A DNA stretch of 64,000 nucleotides, taken from NCBI RefSeq assembly GCF_030232885.1, contig NZ_JASPGD010000008.1, positions 34,562 through 98,561 on the forward strand. The letters are read 5' to 3'. This stretch comes from Corynebacterium sp. MSK297 (GTDB lineage: Bacteria; Actinomycetota; Actinomycetes; Mycobacteriales; Mycobacteriaceae). This document shows, in pieces, positions 44,854 to 53,871 of this stretch. Positions within the stretch are counted from its first letter, which is position 1. Every line of letters starts with the position of its first letter. A program made the position numbers and the translations under genes. The notes beneath the pieces are model-generated. The model worked only from the letters and a program-made list of their open reading frames with translations. It was not told where the DNA came from and made no database searches.

Positions 44854-45087
44854 CGTCGCCTCCTTGTCTACCGTTCAAGCGGCTTCCGCGCCTTCTGAAC
44901 CTTCTGTGGTTGTTGGTCCTTGTACCCTTGCGCGTCGTCTCGACATAGGCGTTGCGGAACCATTACTAACCATTGCTTAGGTCAAACGCTAGCAAAGATC
45001 CAGAATGCGGGAGCTTGAATGTGCTGAATATCGAAAATTTATTCGTTTTATTTTTCGCAGTCATCTAATGGCCATTACAAAACAATG

Positions 45088-45170
45088 CGGAAAATAAGTA
45101 GCGTAGAACGGGTAAAATAAGTAGCGTAAGTCGCGGAAAATTCGACCGATAGAAGACGGAAAATAAGTAG
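45088..45170 (+). repeat. 23-bp direct repeat array upstream of DUF4143 ATPase copy 2
   Basis: AAAATAAGTAG begins at 45091, 45114 and 45160. A degenerate unit (AAAATTCGACC) lies at 45137, giving four units at exactly 23-bp spacing. The first two extend as AAAATAAGTAGCGTA. The last unit overlaps the presumed -10 element. No coding gene is seen in 44854-45179; the rest of that interval is AT-richer sequence with the divergent promoter of the short gene. Confidence 0.88.
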
Positions 45171-45173
45171 GAT
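45168..45173 (+). promoter_or_regulatory. -10 hexamer TAGGAT, probable leaderless start
   Basis: TAGGAT ends 6 nt before the GTG start at 45180. It overlaps the last 23-bp repeat by 3 bp. The geometry parallels that of the other DUF4143 gene (TATGAT 8 nt before its ATG). Confidence 0.42.
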
Positions 45174-45179
45174 TAAGCA

Positions 45180-46427
45180 GTGGATTATTTATTTCGAGTG
45201 ATTGACCAGCAATTAGATACCTTGTTGCCGTTTGCGTCGGCGGTGGCGATTGATGGCCTGAAGGGTGTAGGGAAAACGGAGACTGCACGTCGTCGCGCAG
45301 AAACAGAAATTCGGTTAGATACGACGACTGGCCGCGAGCGCCTCAGGGCAGATCCAGGGTTCCACTCGTTCGACGAAGGCACGATTCTGCTTGATGAGTG
45401 GCAAAAGCATCCCGAAAGCTGGGATTATGTCCGCCGCGCAGTCGATGATGGGGCTGGGGCCGGAAGGTTTTTATTGACGGGGTCGGCGACGCCGCAAGTA
45501 GGAGTTGATACGCACAGCGGGGCAGGGCGGATTCTGAGCGTACGCATGCGCCCGCTTGCGCTTTTCGAACGGGAGGGCATGAATCCGTCTGTGAAATTAT
45601 CCGAACTCTTCGAATCTCGCGCGCAAATATCGGGGGAAAGTACGCTTTCGCTGAGCGATTACATTGAACACATTTCCTGTAGCGGGTTTCCTGGAATTTA
45701 TCGAGCTCCAGAAATCGTGCGTAATGAATACTTGGATTCTTATATTGAGCGAATTGCGGACCGTGATCTTCCCGATCAGGGTTATACAGCGCGAAACCGC
45801 GATGGCTTGTTGCGCTGGTTGACGGCGTATGCCGCTGCGAGTTCTACTACCACTGGGTATTCAGAAATTCTTGCTGCAGCTACGTCGGGTGAAGGGAAGA
45901 AACCGGCTAAGTCCACGACCATGACCTACCGGGAAAAGCTCTCGGAGATCTGGATGCTTGATCCAGTCAAAGCCTGGTCGCCGCAGCGTGGGGCTTTTGC
46001 AGGATTGGCGCGAGCACCAAAACATCAGCTTGCAGACCCCGCCTTGGCGATGCGGTTGTTGCGGATACCGCGCGCGAAACTGAATACTTCGCGGTTTGCG
46101 CATTTTTTGGGGCCTTTGTTTGAATCCTTGGCCACGTTATCTGTTCGGGTTGCTGCCGAATCGCTATTTGGAAGCATTGCGCACTGTCGTACGGCAAAAG
46201 GTGATCACGAAGTAGACCTGATCGTGCAAAACCAGGATGGTGATGTCATCGCCATTGAGGTGAAGCTAGCTGCGCATATCAATGACGATGATGTGGAGCA
46301 CCTGCATTGGCTCAAGGAGAAACTAGGTGAAGACCTGGTGGATATGGTTGTACTAAACACCGGTGAGCATGCTTATCGACGTGACGATGGGGTCGCTGTC
46401 ATCCCATTAGATCTGTTTGGAGCATAA
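45180..46427 (+). CDS. AAA_14/DUF4143 ATP-binding protein, copy 2
   Basis: This 415-aa protein starts at GTG 45180. Its P-loop DGLKGVGKTETA aligns with GVRACGKTETA of copy 1. It has ILLDEWQKHPESWD (Walker B), LTGSATPQ and the SGAGRILSVRMRPLALFE region. The C-terminal part carries an upstream Glu, then DHEVDLIVQNQDGDVIAIEVKLA, a PD-(D/E)XK-like pattern. It is clearly paralogous to copy 1 but divergent in sequence. Its 3' end overlaps the convergent symporter by 55 bp. Confidence 0.88.
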   Translation: MDYLFRVIDQQLDTLLPFASAVAIDGLKGVGKTETARRRAETEIRLDTTTGRERLRADPGFHSFDEGTILLDEWQKHPESWDYVRRAVDDGAGAGRFLLTGSATPQVGVDTHSGAGRILSVRMRPLALFEREGMNPSVKLSELFESRAQISGESTLSLSDYIEHISCSGFPGIYRAPEIVRNEYLDSYIERIADRDLPDQGYTARNRDGLLRWLTAYAAASSTTTGYSEILAAATSGEGKKPAKSTTMTYREKLSEIWMLDPVKAWSPQRGAFAGLARAPKHQLADPALAMRLLRIPRAKLNTSRFAHFLGPLFESLATLSVRVAAESLFGSIAHCRTAKGDHEVDLIVQNQDGDVIAIEVKLAAHINDDDVEHLHWLKEKLGEDLVDMVVLNTGEHAYRRDDGVAVIPLDLFGA

Positions 46428-47884
46428 AAATCTTCACCGGTTTCAGCATGGGCCCCAGCGCCAGCCTTGGCTGGTTCGGCGGCGTCATCCAGTGAGGCGG
46501 CGTCATCATTCTGAGCATTGTCATTCAGCAGATCGTTGACACCGCTTTCGGCAGCATCCCACACATCCATGTCTTGGATGCCGGCGCGCTTGGCGACGAC
46601 GGTTGCGGCCAGGATCTGGCCGGTGACGTTCAGCGCGGTACGGCCCATGTCGATGATTGGTTCGACGGCTAGCAGCAAGCCCACGCCAGCCAGCGGCAGG
46701 CCTAGCGTCGACAAGGTCAGCGTCAGCATGACGGTGGCGCCGGTGGTGCCCGCGGTGGCTGCGGAACCAATGACGGAAACGAAGATGATCAGCAGGTATT
46801 GGGTGAAGTCCAGGTTAATGCCATAGAACTGGGCGACGAAGATCGCGGCGACGGCAGGGTAGACCGAGGCGCAGCCGTCCATCTTGGTGGTAGCACCCAG
46901 CGGGATGGCGAAGGAGGCGTACTCGCGGGGAACACCCACGGCGCGTTCGCTGAAGCGCTGCGTTGCTGGCATGACACCCATCGAGGAGCGGGTGACGAAG
47001 CCCAAGGAAATAACTGGCCAGATGCGCTTGTAAAAACCAAAGATCGGGATGTTGTGCGCCTTCATGACGGCCGGGTAGACCACCAGGAAGACTAGGGCCA
47101 GGCCGACGTAAACTGCGAGTACGAATTTGCCGAGTGAGCCCATTGCGTCCCAGCCGTAGGTGGCGACAGCTTTACCAATTAATGCGGCGGTGCCGATGGG
47201 TGCCAGGCGGATGATCCACCACAGCACGACCTGGATGACCTTCAAGAAGGATTCGGTAAACCGCAAAAACGGATCCGCAGCCTTGCCTGCTTTCACCGCT
47301 GCGATACCAATAGCCAGGGAAATTACCAGCAGCTGCAGCGCGCCGAAGCTCAGCGAAACTTCGCCGTCGCTGACCGACGCATTCAGTCCGAAGAAGTTCT
47401 GCGGCAGCAATTGTTCGAAGAAGGCTGTCCACGAACCCAAGCTGGTTGGGTCTTGCGCCTGGGAAGCATCGACGCTGGTGCCGACGCCCGGTTTCAGTGC
47501 CAGGGCGACGATGATGCCGACGATAACGGAGAAAAACGCGGTGATTGCGAACCACAGCAGCGTGGAAAACGCCAGGGACGCGGCGTTGGTGACCTTGCGC
47601 AGGTTCGCTACGGAGGTAACCACTGCGGCAAAGATCAGCGGTGGCACCATGACTTTCAGCAACTGCACGTAGGCGCTGCCAACGTTGCTAAGAATGCTGG
47701 TCAGCCACCCCGGGTTTTCCGGGTCGGTGTCCATGTTGGAGGCAACTAATCCTAAGATCACGCCGATGATCAAACCGGCGATGACTTGTGCGCCGAAGCC
47801 GGTGGCCCAGCTGGGGAGCTTGTGCTTGCTTTCTGCGTGCTCGGGCGCGCTTGTCGACGCCTGCGCGGAGTTTTGATGTGCCAT
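46373..47884 (-). CDS. dicarboxylate/amino acid:cation symporter (DAACS family)
   Basis: This 503-aa transporter has the DAACS reentrant-loop motifs: LGATTKMDGCASVYPAVAAIF, SVIGSAATAGTTGATVMLTLTL (the serine-rich hairpin equivalent), and VEPIIDMGRTALNVTGQILAA with the substrate-binding Asp/Arg/Asn. The N-terminus is Ser/Ala/His-rich. After the last helix lies an acidic tail of about 70 residues. The final 18 codons are antisense to the end of the DUF4143 gene, suggesting the original stop was lost when that gene arrived. The substrate may be glutamate, aspartate or cystine. Confidence 0.9.
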   Translation of the reverse strand: MAHQNSAQASTSAPEHAESKHKLPSWATGFGAQVIAGLIIGVILGLVASNMDTDPENPGWLTSILSNVGSAYVQLLKVMVPPLIFAAVVTSVANLRKVTNAASLAFSTLLWFAITAFFSVIVGIIVALALKPGVGTSVDASQAQDPTSLGSWTAFFEQLLPQNFFGLNASVSDGEVSLSFGALQLLVISLAIGIAAVKAGKAADPFLRFTESFLKVIQVVLWWIIRLAPIGTAALIGKAVATYGWDAMGSLGKFVLAVYVGLALVFLVVYPAVMKAHNIPIFGFYKRIWPVISLGFVTRSSMGVMPATQRFSERAVGVPREYASFAIPLGATTKMDGCASVYPAVAAIFVAQFYGINLDFTQYLLIIFVSVIGSAATAGTTGATVMLTLTLSTLGLPLAGVGLLLAVEPIIDMGRTALNVTGQILAATVVAKRAGIQDMDVWDAAESGVNDLLNDNAQNDDAASLDDAAEPAKAGAGAHAETGEDFYAPNRSNGMTATPSSRR

Positions 47885-47923
47885 AAGTGTTCCTTATCGC
47901 GTGAGTTTATAGGGCTAAATGTC

Positions 47924-47969
47924 GTTCATTATGAACAGATTGGTCTATTCTTGGTGAACCATTCTGTTC
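47924..47969. promoter_or_regulatory. nested dyads upstream of the symporter
   Basis: GTTCAT-T-ATGAAC lies at 47924-47936. Overlapping it is a longer inverted repeat GAACAGATTGGT...ACCATTCTGTTC (47933-47944 against 47958-47969, 11 of 12 paired). They lie 40-85 bp upstream of the symporter start and form an operator candidate. The remaining 47970-48190 shows only the putative promoter region of the formate dehydrogenase gene. Confidence 0.5.
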
Positions 47970-48190
47970 AACAACGTTTCCTTGACTGTACTCCCTCTAG
48001 TTTTTGGGGCGCAACACGACGCGAAAATATATTCTTATGTAAAACCAGAAGCACACGTGACCTGCCGTGACGATGCACACGGTGACTTAGGGGTTGTGGC
48101 GTGCGGGAGGGTTTCGCGTGTGGATTAGATTTCGTAATGCCAAGCCTTGCCTTGCTGGATTTTTGTTATGCCGCGGAATACATTAAAAAC

Positions 48191-51100
48191 ATGTCTCGTT
48201 TTAGCCCCCTCAACTGGCCCGTTGTGCGCCAGATCCGCGGCAGAGACCCTTTCGGTAGGGACGTCAACACGCAATCGCAAAAGAGCAAAGACAAGCGTGG
48301 CCGCATTGAGGAGGCAGACCGGGTGGTGCAATCCGTCTGCCCGTATTGCGCGGTGGGGTGTTCACAGCGCATTTACGTCAAAGACGATCGTGTCATCCAG
48401 GTGGAAGGCGACCCGGATTCGCCGATTTCCCGTGGCCGGTTGTGCCCGAAGGGCTCGGCTTCTGAGCAGCTGATTAACTCTGCATCGCGGTTAACCACGA
48501 TCAAATACCGCGCGCCCTATTCCACCGAATGGCAGGAACTGGATGAAGAGACCGCGATGGACATGATCGCGGATCGTTACTTGGAAGCCCGTCGTAATGG
48601 TTGGCAGGATACTGACGACGAAGGTCGCAGGCTCAACCGCACCATGGGTGTTGCCGGGTTGGGCGGTGCGACGCTGGATAATGAGGAAAACTACCTGATT
48701 AAAAAGCTGTTTACCGCCACGGGCGCGATTCAGGTAGAAAACCAGGCGCGCATATGACACTCCGCCACAGTTCCTAGTTTAGGAACTTCCTTTGGCCGCG
48801 GCGGTGCGACGCAACCGCTGCAGGATATGGCAAATGCCGACTGTATCGTCATCGAGGGTTCGAACATGGCCGAGTGCCACCCGGTGGGATTCCAGTGGGT
48901 CGTAGAAGCGAAAAAGCGTGGCGCACGCATCATCCACGTCGACCCGCGCTACACGCGCACCTCGGCGTTTGCGAACCGCCACATCGGCATTCGCGGCGGC
49001 ACCGACGTTGTGCTCTTGGGTGCATTGATCAAGTACATGCTGGACAATGACTTGTACTTCCACGATTACGTGGTGGCATATACCAATGCGCCGATGCTGG
49101 TTTCTGAGGACTACCAAGACACCGAGGATCTCGACGGGCTGTTTTCGGGCTTTGATCCAGAAACCGGCAAATACGTCACCGATACCTGGCAATATGAGAG
49201 CAAAGATGGCGGCTCGTCCTGGAACGTGGAACGCGACGACACCCTGCAGCACCCGCGCAGCGTGTTCCAGATTCTCAAGCGCCACTTCGCCCGCTATACC
49301 CCGGAGCTGGTGGAAGAAACCTGCGGCATCTCGCAGGAAGATTTCTACTACTTGGCCAGCTCGATCGCGGATAACTCCAAGCCGGATCGCACCACGTGTT
49401 TTGCCTACGCATTGGGCTTTACCCAGCACACGCTGGGCGCGCAGTTCATCCGCACTGCCGCGATTTTGCAGCTGCTGATGGGTAACGTGGGCCGCCCGGG
49501 CTCCGGCATCATGGCCTTGCGCGGGCATGCCTCGATCCAGGGCTCGACGGACATCCCGACGCTGTTCCATTCCCTGCCGGGCTACTTGCCGATGCCGAGC
49601 GTCGACAAGCAAAGCTGGCAGGAATACTGCGACGAGATTCGGGAAGAGTCGCAGAAGGGCTTCTGGCAGCTTGGCGAGAGCTATGCCGTCTCATTGATGA
49701 AGTCCTACTGGGGCGATGCGGCAACGGCCGAGAACAACTGGGGCTATGACTTGATGCCGCGGATTTCCGGTGCGCATTCCACGTATCAGACGCTGGAGGC
49801 GATGCTGGACGGCGCTGTGGAAGGCTATCTGGTCTTTGGGCAGAACCCGGCGGTGGCGCAATCCAACGGTGGTATGCAACGCCGTGGTTTGGCCGCGTTG
49901 AAGTGGCTGGTCGTGCGTGATTTTCAGGAGATTGAGACGGCGTCGTTCTGGAAGGATGCGCCAGAGATTAAAACTGGTGAGCTGAAAACCGAGGAGATCG
50001 GCACGGAGGTCTTCTTGCTGCCTGCCGCCACGCACGCGGAAAAGGCCGGTACGTTCACGCAAACCCAGCGCATGTTGCAATGGCGTTTCAAAGCCGCACC
50101 TTCGCCGGGTGATGCCAAGAGCGATTTGTGGTTCTTCTACCAGCTGGGCAAGAAGATCAAACAGCGCTTGGCGGATTCGACGGACCCGCGCGATCTTCCG
50201 GTGCAGAAACTCACCTGGGATTACGTGGAAACCGAGGAAGGCGAGCCGAACCCAGAGGACGTGCTTAAAGAGATCAACGGCTACTACCTGGATGGGCCGC
50301 ACAAGGGTGAGTTGTTGCCGAGTTATACGGAGATGAAAGCCGACGGCACCACCTCTGGTGGCTGTTGGATTTATACTGGCGTGTATAAAGAGGGCATCAA
50401 CCATTCGCAGAAGAAGGTCCCGGGCCGCGAGCAAAACGAGGTCGCGCTGGATTGGGGCTGGGTCTGGCCGTCGAACCGACGCATCTTGTACAACCGTGCC
50501 TCGGCGCGACCGGACGGAACCCCCTGGTCGGAGCGCAAAAAGTACGTGTGGTGGGACAAGGACGCTGGCAAGTGGGTTGGCGACGACGTGCCGGATTTCC
50601 CGGTGGACAAAGCCCCGGACTACAAGGCGCCTGCCGACGCCGTGGGCCCGGACGCACTGGATGGCACCGACGCCTTCATCATGCAGGCCGACGGGCGCGG
50701 CTGGTTGTTCGCGCCGGATGGCTTGTCGGATGGGCCCTTGCCGACGCACTACGAACCGCACGAATCGCCGGTGGGAAATATCCTGTATACCCAGCAGCAG
50801 TCGCCGACACGTATGCCGATCAAGCGGGAAGACAACCTCTCGCGTCCGGAGCCGGGCAAGCCTGGCTCTGAGGTCTTCCCGTTCGTGTTTTCTACCTACC
50901 GATTGACCGAGATGTACACCTCGGGTGCGATGACACGACGCTTGCCGTACCTCGCGGAGTTGCAACCGGGCTTGTTCTGTGAAGTGGATAAGGACTTGGC
51001 TGCCAAGCGCGGGCTGGAAAATGGCGAGTGGGCGACGATCGTTTCTCCGCGTGGCGTGATCGAAGCGCAGGTGCTGGTCACCGACCGCATGCAGATGCTG

Positions 51101-51535
51101 CAGATCAACGGCGAGGAATTCCACCAGATTGGTTTGCCGTTCCACTACGGCGAATCCGATACCACGGAAGTCGCCGGTGACGGAGCTAATGATCTGCTGG
51201 GGCTGACGCTGGAGCCGAACGTGCTCATCCAGAACTCGAAGATCGGTGCCTGCGATATTCAGCCGGGCCGACGCCCCCGCGGGCAGGCGCGCCGGGATTT
51301 GCTGGTGGAATACCAGCAGCGTGCGCAGTTGACTGTGGAAAGCGGCAATGAGTTGCTCACCGGCGAGGACGGCAGTGTTTCTGATGCAGCCTCGCGGCAA
51401 CAACGTCTGGATGCCGTCGGCAAGTCTGAGTACGGGCCGGAGAATCGCGCCGCTAAGGATAGCGCTGACCAGCACAGCGTCGGCAAGGATAGCGTCGGCA
51501 AACACAGCCCCGATGAGAGCGAAGAAGGGAAGTAA
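48191..51535 (+). CDS. fdhA: formate dehydrogenase catalytic subunit, selenocysteine-containing (in-frame TGA)
   Basis: This is a single 1114-aa gene interrupted by the TGA at 48755-48757, read as Sec189. It oxidises formate with a bis-MGD molybdenum or tungsten cofactor. The N-terminal [4Fe-4S] site is SVCPYCAVGC...RGRLCPKGS. The active-site context is NQARI-Sec-HSATVPSLGTSFGRGG, the exact family motif; downstream follow MANADCIVIEGSNMAECHP, LLMGNVGRPGSG and the C-terminal dinucleotide-binding domain. I start at ATG 48191 (MSRFSPLNWPVVRQIRGRDPFGR) by similarity; upstream codons are atypical. No clear Tat signal is visible. The last 40 residues contain an HSVGKDSVGKHS repeat. Confidence 0.95.
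48755..48786 (+). promoter_or_regulatory. selenocysteine TGA codon and bacterial SECIS-like hairpin
   Basis: TGA is at 48755-48757. After 12 nt, GTTCCTA (48770-48776) pairs perfectly with TAGGAAC (48780-48786) around loop GTT. Bacterial SECIS elements are small hairpins about this far from the UGA with a G-U at the loop, as here. SelB, encoded at 56511, should bind it. Confidence 0.88.
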
Positions 51536-51541
51536 AGGACT

Positions 51542-52684
51542 ATGCTTCTGACCGAAAACGCCTCCTCGCATGGCGCCGCACACGGCTCGTCACACGGCTA
51601 TGACAATTACCAGCGCATGGCATTTTTCACCGATACCTCGGTGTGCATTGGCTGCAAGGCCTGCGAGGTTGCCTGCAAAGAGTGGAACCGCAACCCCGTG
51701 GAAGGCTACGAGGTCACGGGTGATTCTTATGACAACACCGGCTCGCTGGGGGCGAATACCTGGCGGCACGTGGCGTTTGTGGAGCAGAACAACGACCGCA
51801 TTGAGCAGTCCCGCGCAGAGGGCAAGAAGCTGATCTCGCTGGGCATGCCGACGATCGGTGGGCAGGATGGGAAAGCTGGTCAGGCTGGCTCGAGCGCGGG
51901 CGCCGCAACCGGTAGCCCCGCTGGCGCCGCAACAGAGACCACCCCGCCGGATACGGATTCTTTCCGCTGGCTGATGTCCTCGGATGTGTGTAAACACTGC
52001 ACCAACGCCGGTTGCCTGGACGTGTGCCCTACTGGTGCGCTGTTTCGCACGGAGTTCGGCACCGTCGTCGTGCAAGATGATGTGTGCAATGGTTGCGGCA
52101 CGTGCGTGGCTGGGTGCCCGTTTGGTGTTATTGAGCGCCGCGACGACGGCGGAGTCACGCTCAAGCAAGACAAAACCGCCACCGTGGACTACCAGGATAA
52201 TTCGCACGCCGGGGTGAATGTGCTGGCGAAGTTGAAGCAGCGTGGGCTGCAGGGTCCGAACAAGATCGACCACACCCCGGGTAAGTCCATGCCGATTAAA
52301 AATATTGGCGTCGCCCAGAAATGCACCATGTGCTACGACCGGCTGAAACTCGGCGAACAACCAGCATGTTCGAAGACCTGCCCGACGGATTCCATTCAGT
52401 TCGGCACCTACGAGGACATGCTGGTCGCCGCAAAACAACGCGTGCGCGTGCTGCATGAACAAGGGTTGACCGAGGCCCGCCTGTATGGCGCGAACAACCA
52501 GGACGGTGTGGGCGGCACGGGCTCGATTTTCTTGCTGCTGGATTCACCCGAGGTCTACGGTTTGCCGCCAGACCCCCGCGTGCCAACGGCGGATTTGCCG
52601 CAGATGTATAAGACCGCCGTGAAGGCCATCGGTGGCATGGCGCTGGCCGTGGCTGGCGCGTTTGTTATGGGAGGCCGGAAGTGA
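51542..52684 (+). CDS. fdhB: formate dehydrogenase iron-sulfur subunit
   Basis: This 380-aa electron-transfer subunit has four [4Fe-4S] motifs: CIGCKACEVACK (residues about 33-44), CKHCTNAGCLDVCP, CNGCGTCVAGCP and CTMCYDRL...CSKTCP. An Ala/Gly/Ser/Thr-rich insert (GQAGSSAGAATGSPAGAATE) lies between the first and second, longer than in typical relatives. A C-terminal hydrophobic helix may anchor it. The start lies 6 bp after fdhA with AAAGGA overlapping its stop region. It overlaps the next gene by 4 bp. Confidence 0.94.
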   Translation: MLLTENASSHGAAHGSSHGYDNYQRMAFFTDTSVCIGCKACEVACKEWNRNPVEGYEVTGDSYDNTGSLGANTWRHVAFVEQNNDRIEQSRAEGKKLISLGMPTIGGQDGKAGQAGSSAGAATGSPAGAATETTPPDTDSFRWLMSSDVCKHCTNAGCLDVCPTGALFRTEFGTVVVQDDVCNGCGTCVAGCPFGVIERRDDGGVTLKQDKTATVDYQDNSHAGVNVLAKLKQRGLQGPNKIDHTPGKSMPIKNIGVAQKCTMCYDRLKLGEQPACSKTCPTDSIQFGTYEDMLVAAKQRVRVLHEQGLTEARLYGANNQDGVGGTGSIFLLLDSPEVYGLPPDPRVPTADLPQMYKTAVKAIGGMALAVAGAFVMGGRK

Positions 52685-53799
52685 GCAACTTCGACGAATA
52701 CCGCCCACCGCAGGGTGCACGACCGAACCGCTACCGAAAATTCGATGGCACAAAGCCGAAGAAGAAGCGCAAACGCCCAGGTGCGGGTGCACAGGATGGT
52801 TCCAAAGAAGAGCGGATGGCAGAAGACTTCGAGTTTTCTTCCTACTACGGAAAACCCGTCGTCAAGGCTCCGCCGTGGGAGTGGCCAATTGGTGTTTATT
52901 TGTTCCTCGGCGGTGTCAGCGGCGGCTCCGGCATGTTGGCCGCGGGCGCGCAGGCCACCGGCAATAAGCCCTTGCTGCGCACAACTCGCTTGACGACGCT
53001 GTCTGCTGCCTCGCTTGGTTCCGTGTTTTTGATTCTGGATTTGGGGCGGCCGGAACGCGCGTTGAATATGTTCCGCGTGTTCAAGGTGACCTCGCCGATG
53101 TCTGTGGGCTCGTGGATTTTGATGAGCTTCGCCAGTGCTTCGGTGATCCCGGCGCTGGTGGAAGTCGATGAGCTGGCGGGCCGTTCTGGTCTGCCGTTGC
53201 CGAAGTTCGCGCGCACTGTGCTGCAGAAACTCGCCGGGCCCGCTGGTGCGGCCATAGGTGTTTTGGGTGGCCCGCTGGCTGGTTATACGGCGGTGCTGTT
53301 GTCGAATACCTCGAACCCGGTGTGGAATGACATGAAAAACCACCTGCCGTATGTGTTTGTGTCCTCGGCCTCGGCGGCGGCGTCGGGGTGTGCGATGGTG
53401 ACCACGCCAGTAGGCAGCGCGGGTCCGGCCCGCGCGTTGGCCATGGGTGCGGCTGTGAGTGATCTGGTGGCCACGAAAGTACTGGAAAATGGCATGGAGC
53501 CGGAACCGCGCGAGGCTTTGCACCACGGCTTGTCCGGCAAGCTCATGAAAGCCTCGGAATACCTCATCGCCGCTGGTGGTGTGGGTGCTGTGGTGTCGGC
53601 GGTGACGAAATCCCGTGCTGTCTCGGTGCTTTCGGGCCTGTCGTTGTTGGCGGGTTCTGCCTGCACGCGCTTCGGGGTGTTGGATGCCGGGCTGGAGGCA
53701 GTGAAAGATCCGGCCACCACCATTGGTCCGCAGAAGCGTCGTGCGCAGCGCCGCCGTGAGCAGCAGGGCTTAGCTGGCGACGTGGTGACGCCGGAATAG
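52681..53799 (+). CDS. NrfD/PsrC-like membrane subunit of formate dehydrogenase
   Basis: This 372-aa protein begins at GTG 52681, overlapping the fdhB stop (GTGA). A basic, hydrophilic N-terminus (KPKKKRKRPG) of about 60 residues is followed by eight or more membrane helices. The NrfD hallmarks WPIGVYLFLGGVSGGSGMLA and FLILDLGRPERALNMFRVFKVTSPMSVGSW are clear. It should quench electrons to menaquinone, replacing the cytochrome b subunit of other formate dehydrogenases. Its stop region carries a 20-bp repeat. Confidence 0.92.
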   Translation: MSNFDEYRPPQGARPNRYRKFDGTKPKKKRKRPGAGAQDGSKEERMAEDFEFSSYYGKPVVKAPPWEWPIGVYLFLGGVSGGSGMLAAGAQATGNKPLLRTTRLTTLSAASLGSVFLILDLGRPERALNMFRVFKVTSPMSVGSWILMSFASASVIPALVEVDELAGRSGLPLPKFARTVLQKLAGPAGAAIGVLGGPLAGYTAVLLSNTSNPVWNDMKNHLPYVFVSSASAAASGCAMVTTPVGSAGPARALAMGAAVSDLVATKVLENGMEPEPREALHHGLSGKLMKASEYLIAAGGVGAVVSAVTKSRAVSVLSGLSLLAGSACTRFGVLDAGLEAVKDPATTIGPQKRRAQRRREQQGLAGDVVTPE

Positions 53800-53866
53800 C
53801 GTGCCCGTGGTGGCACCGAACTACAGGTGGTGGCACCGGACTAAAGGTGGCGCCGCCGGATTAAAG
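53782..53866 (+). repeat. 20-bp tandem repeat at the nrfD-like gene's 3' end
   Basis: Units start at 53807 (GTGGTGGCACCGAACTACAG), 53827 (GTGGTGGCACCGGACTAAAG) and 53847 (GTGGCGCCGCCGGATTAAAG). The coding end from 53782 (GTGGTGACGCCGGAATAGCG) is a related copy holding the true TAG, offset by 25 bp. Two of the later units contain TAA. Confidence 0.88.
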
Positions 53867-53871
53867 CAGCA

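Noticed and set aside
48755..48757. Premature stop splitting the formate dehydrogenase gene
   Set aside because: The frame continues without shift, the TGA is at the catalytic Sec position, a SECIS-like hairpin follows, and all sel genes are nearby.
49691..51583. 630-codon open frame on the minus strand opposite fdhA
   Set aside because: It is a shadow of a certain gene, with no recognisable domain and no plausible ribosome-binding site.
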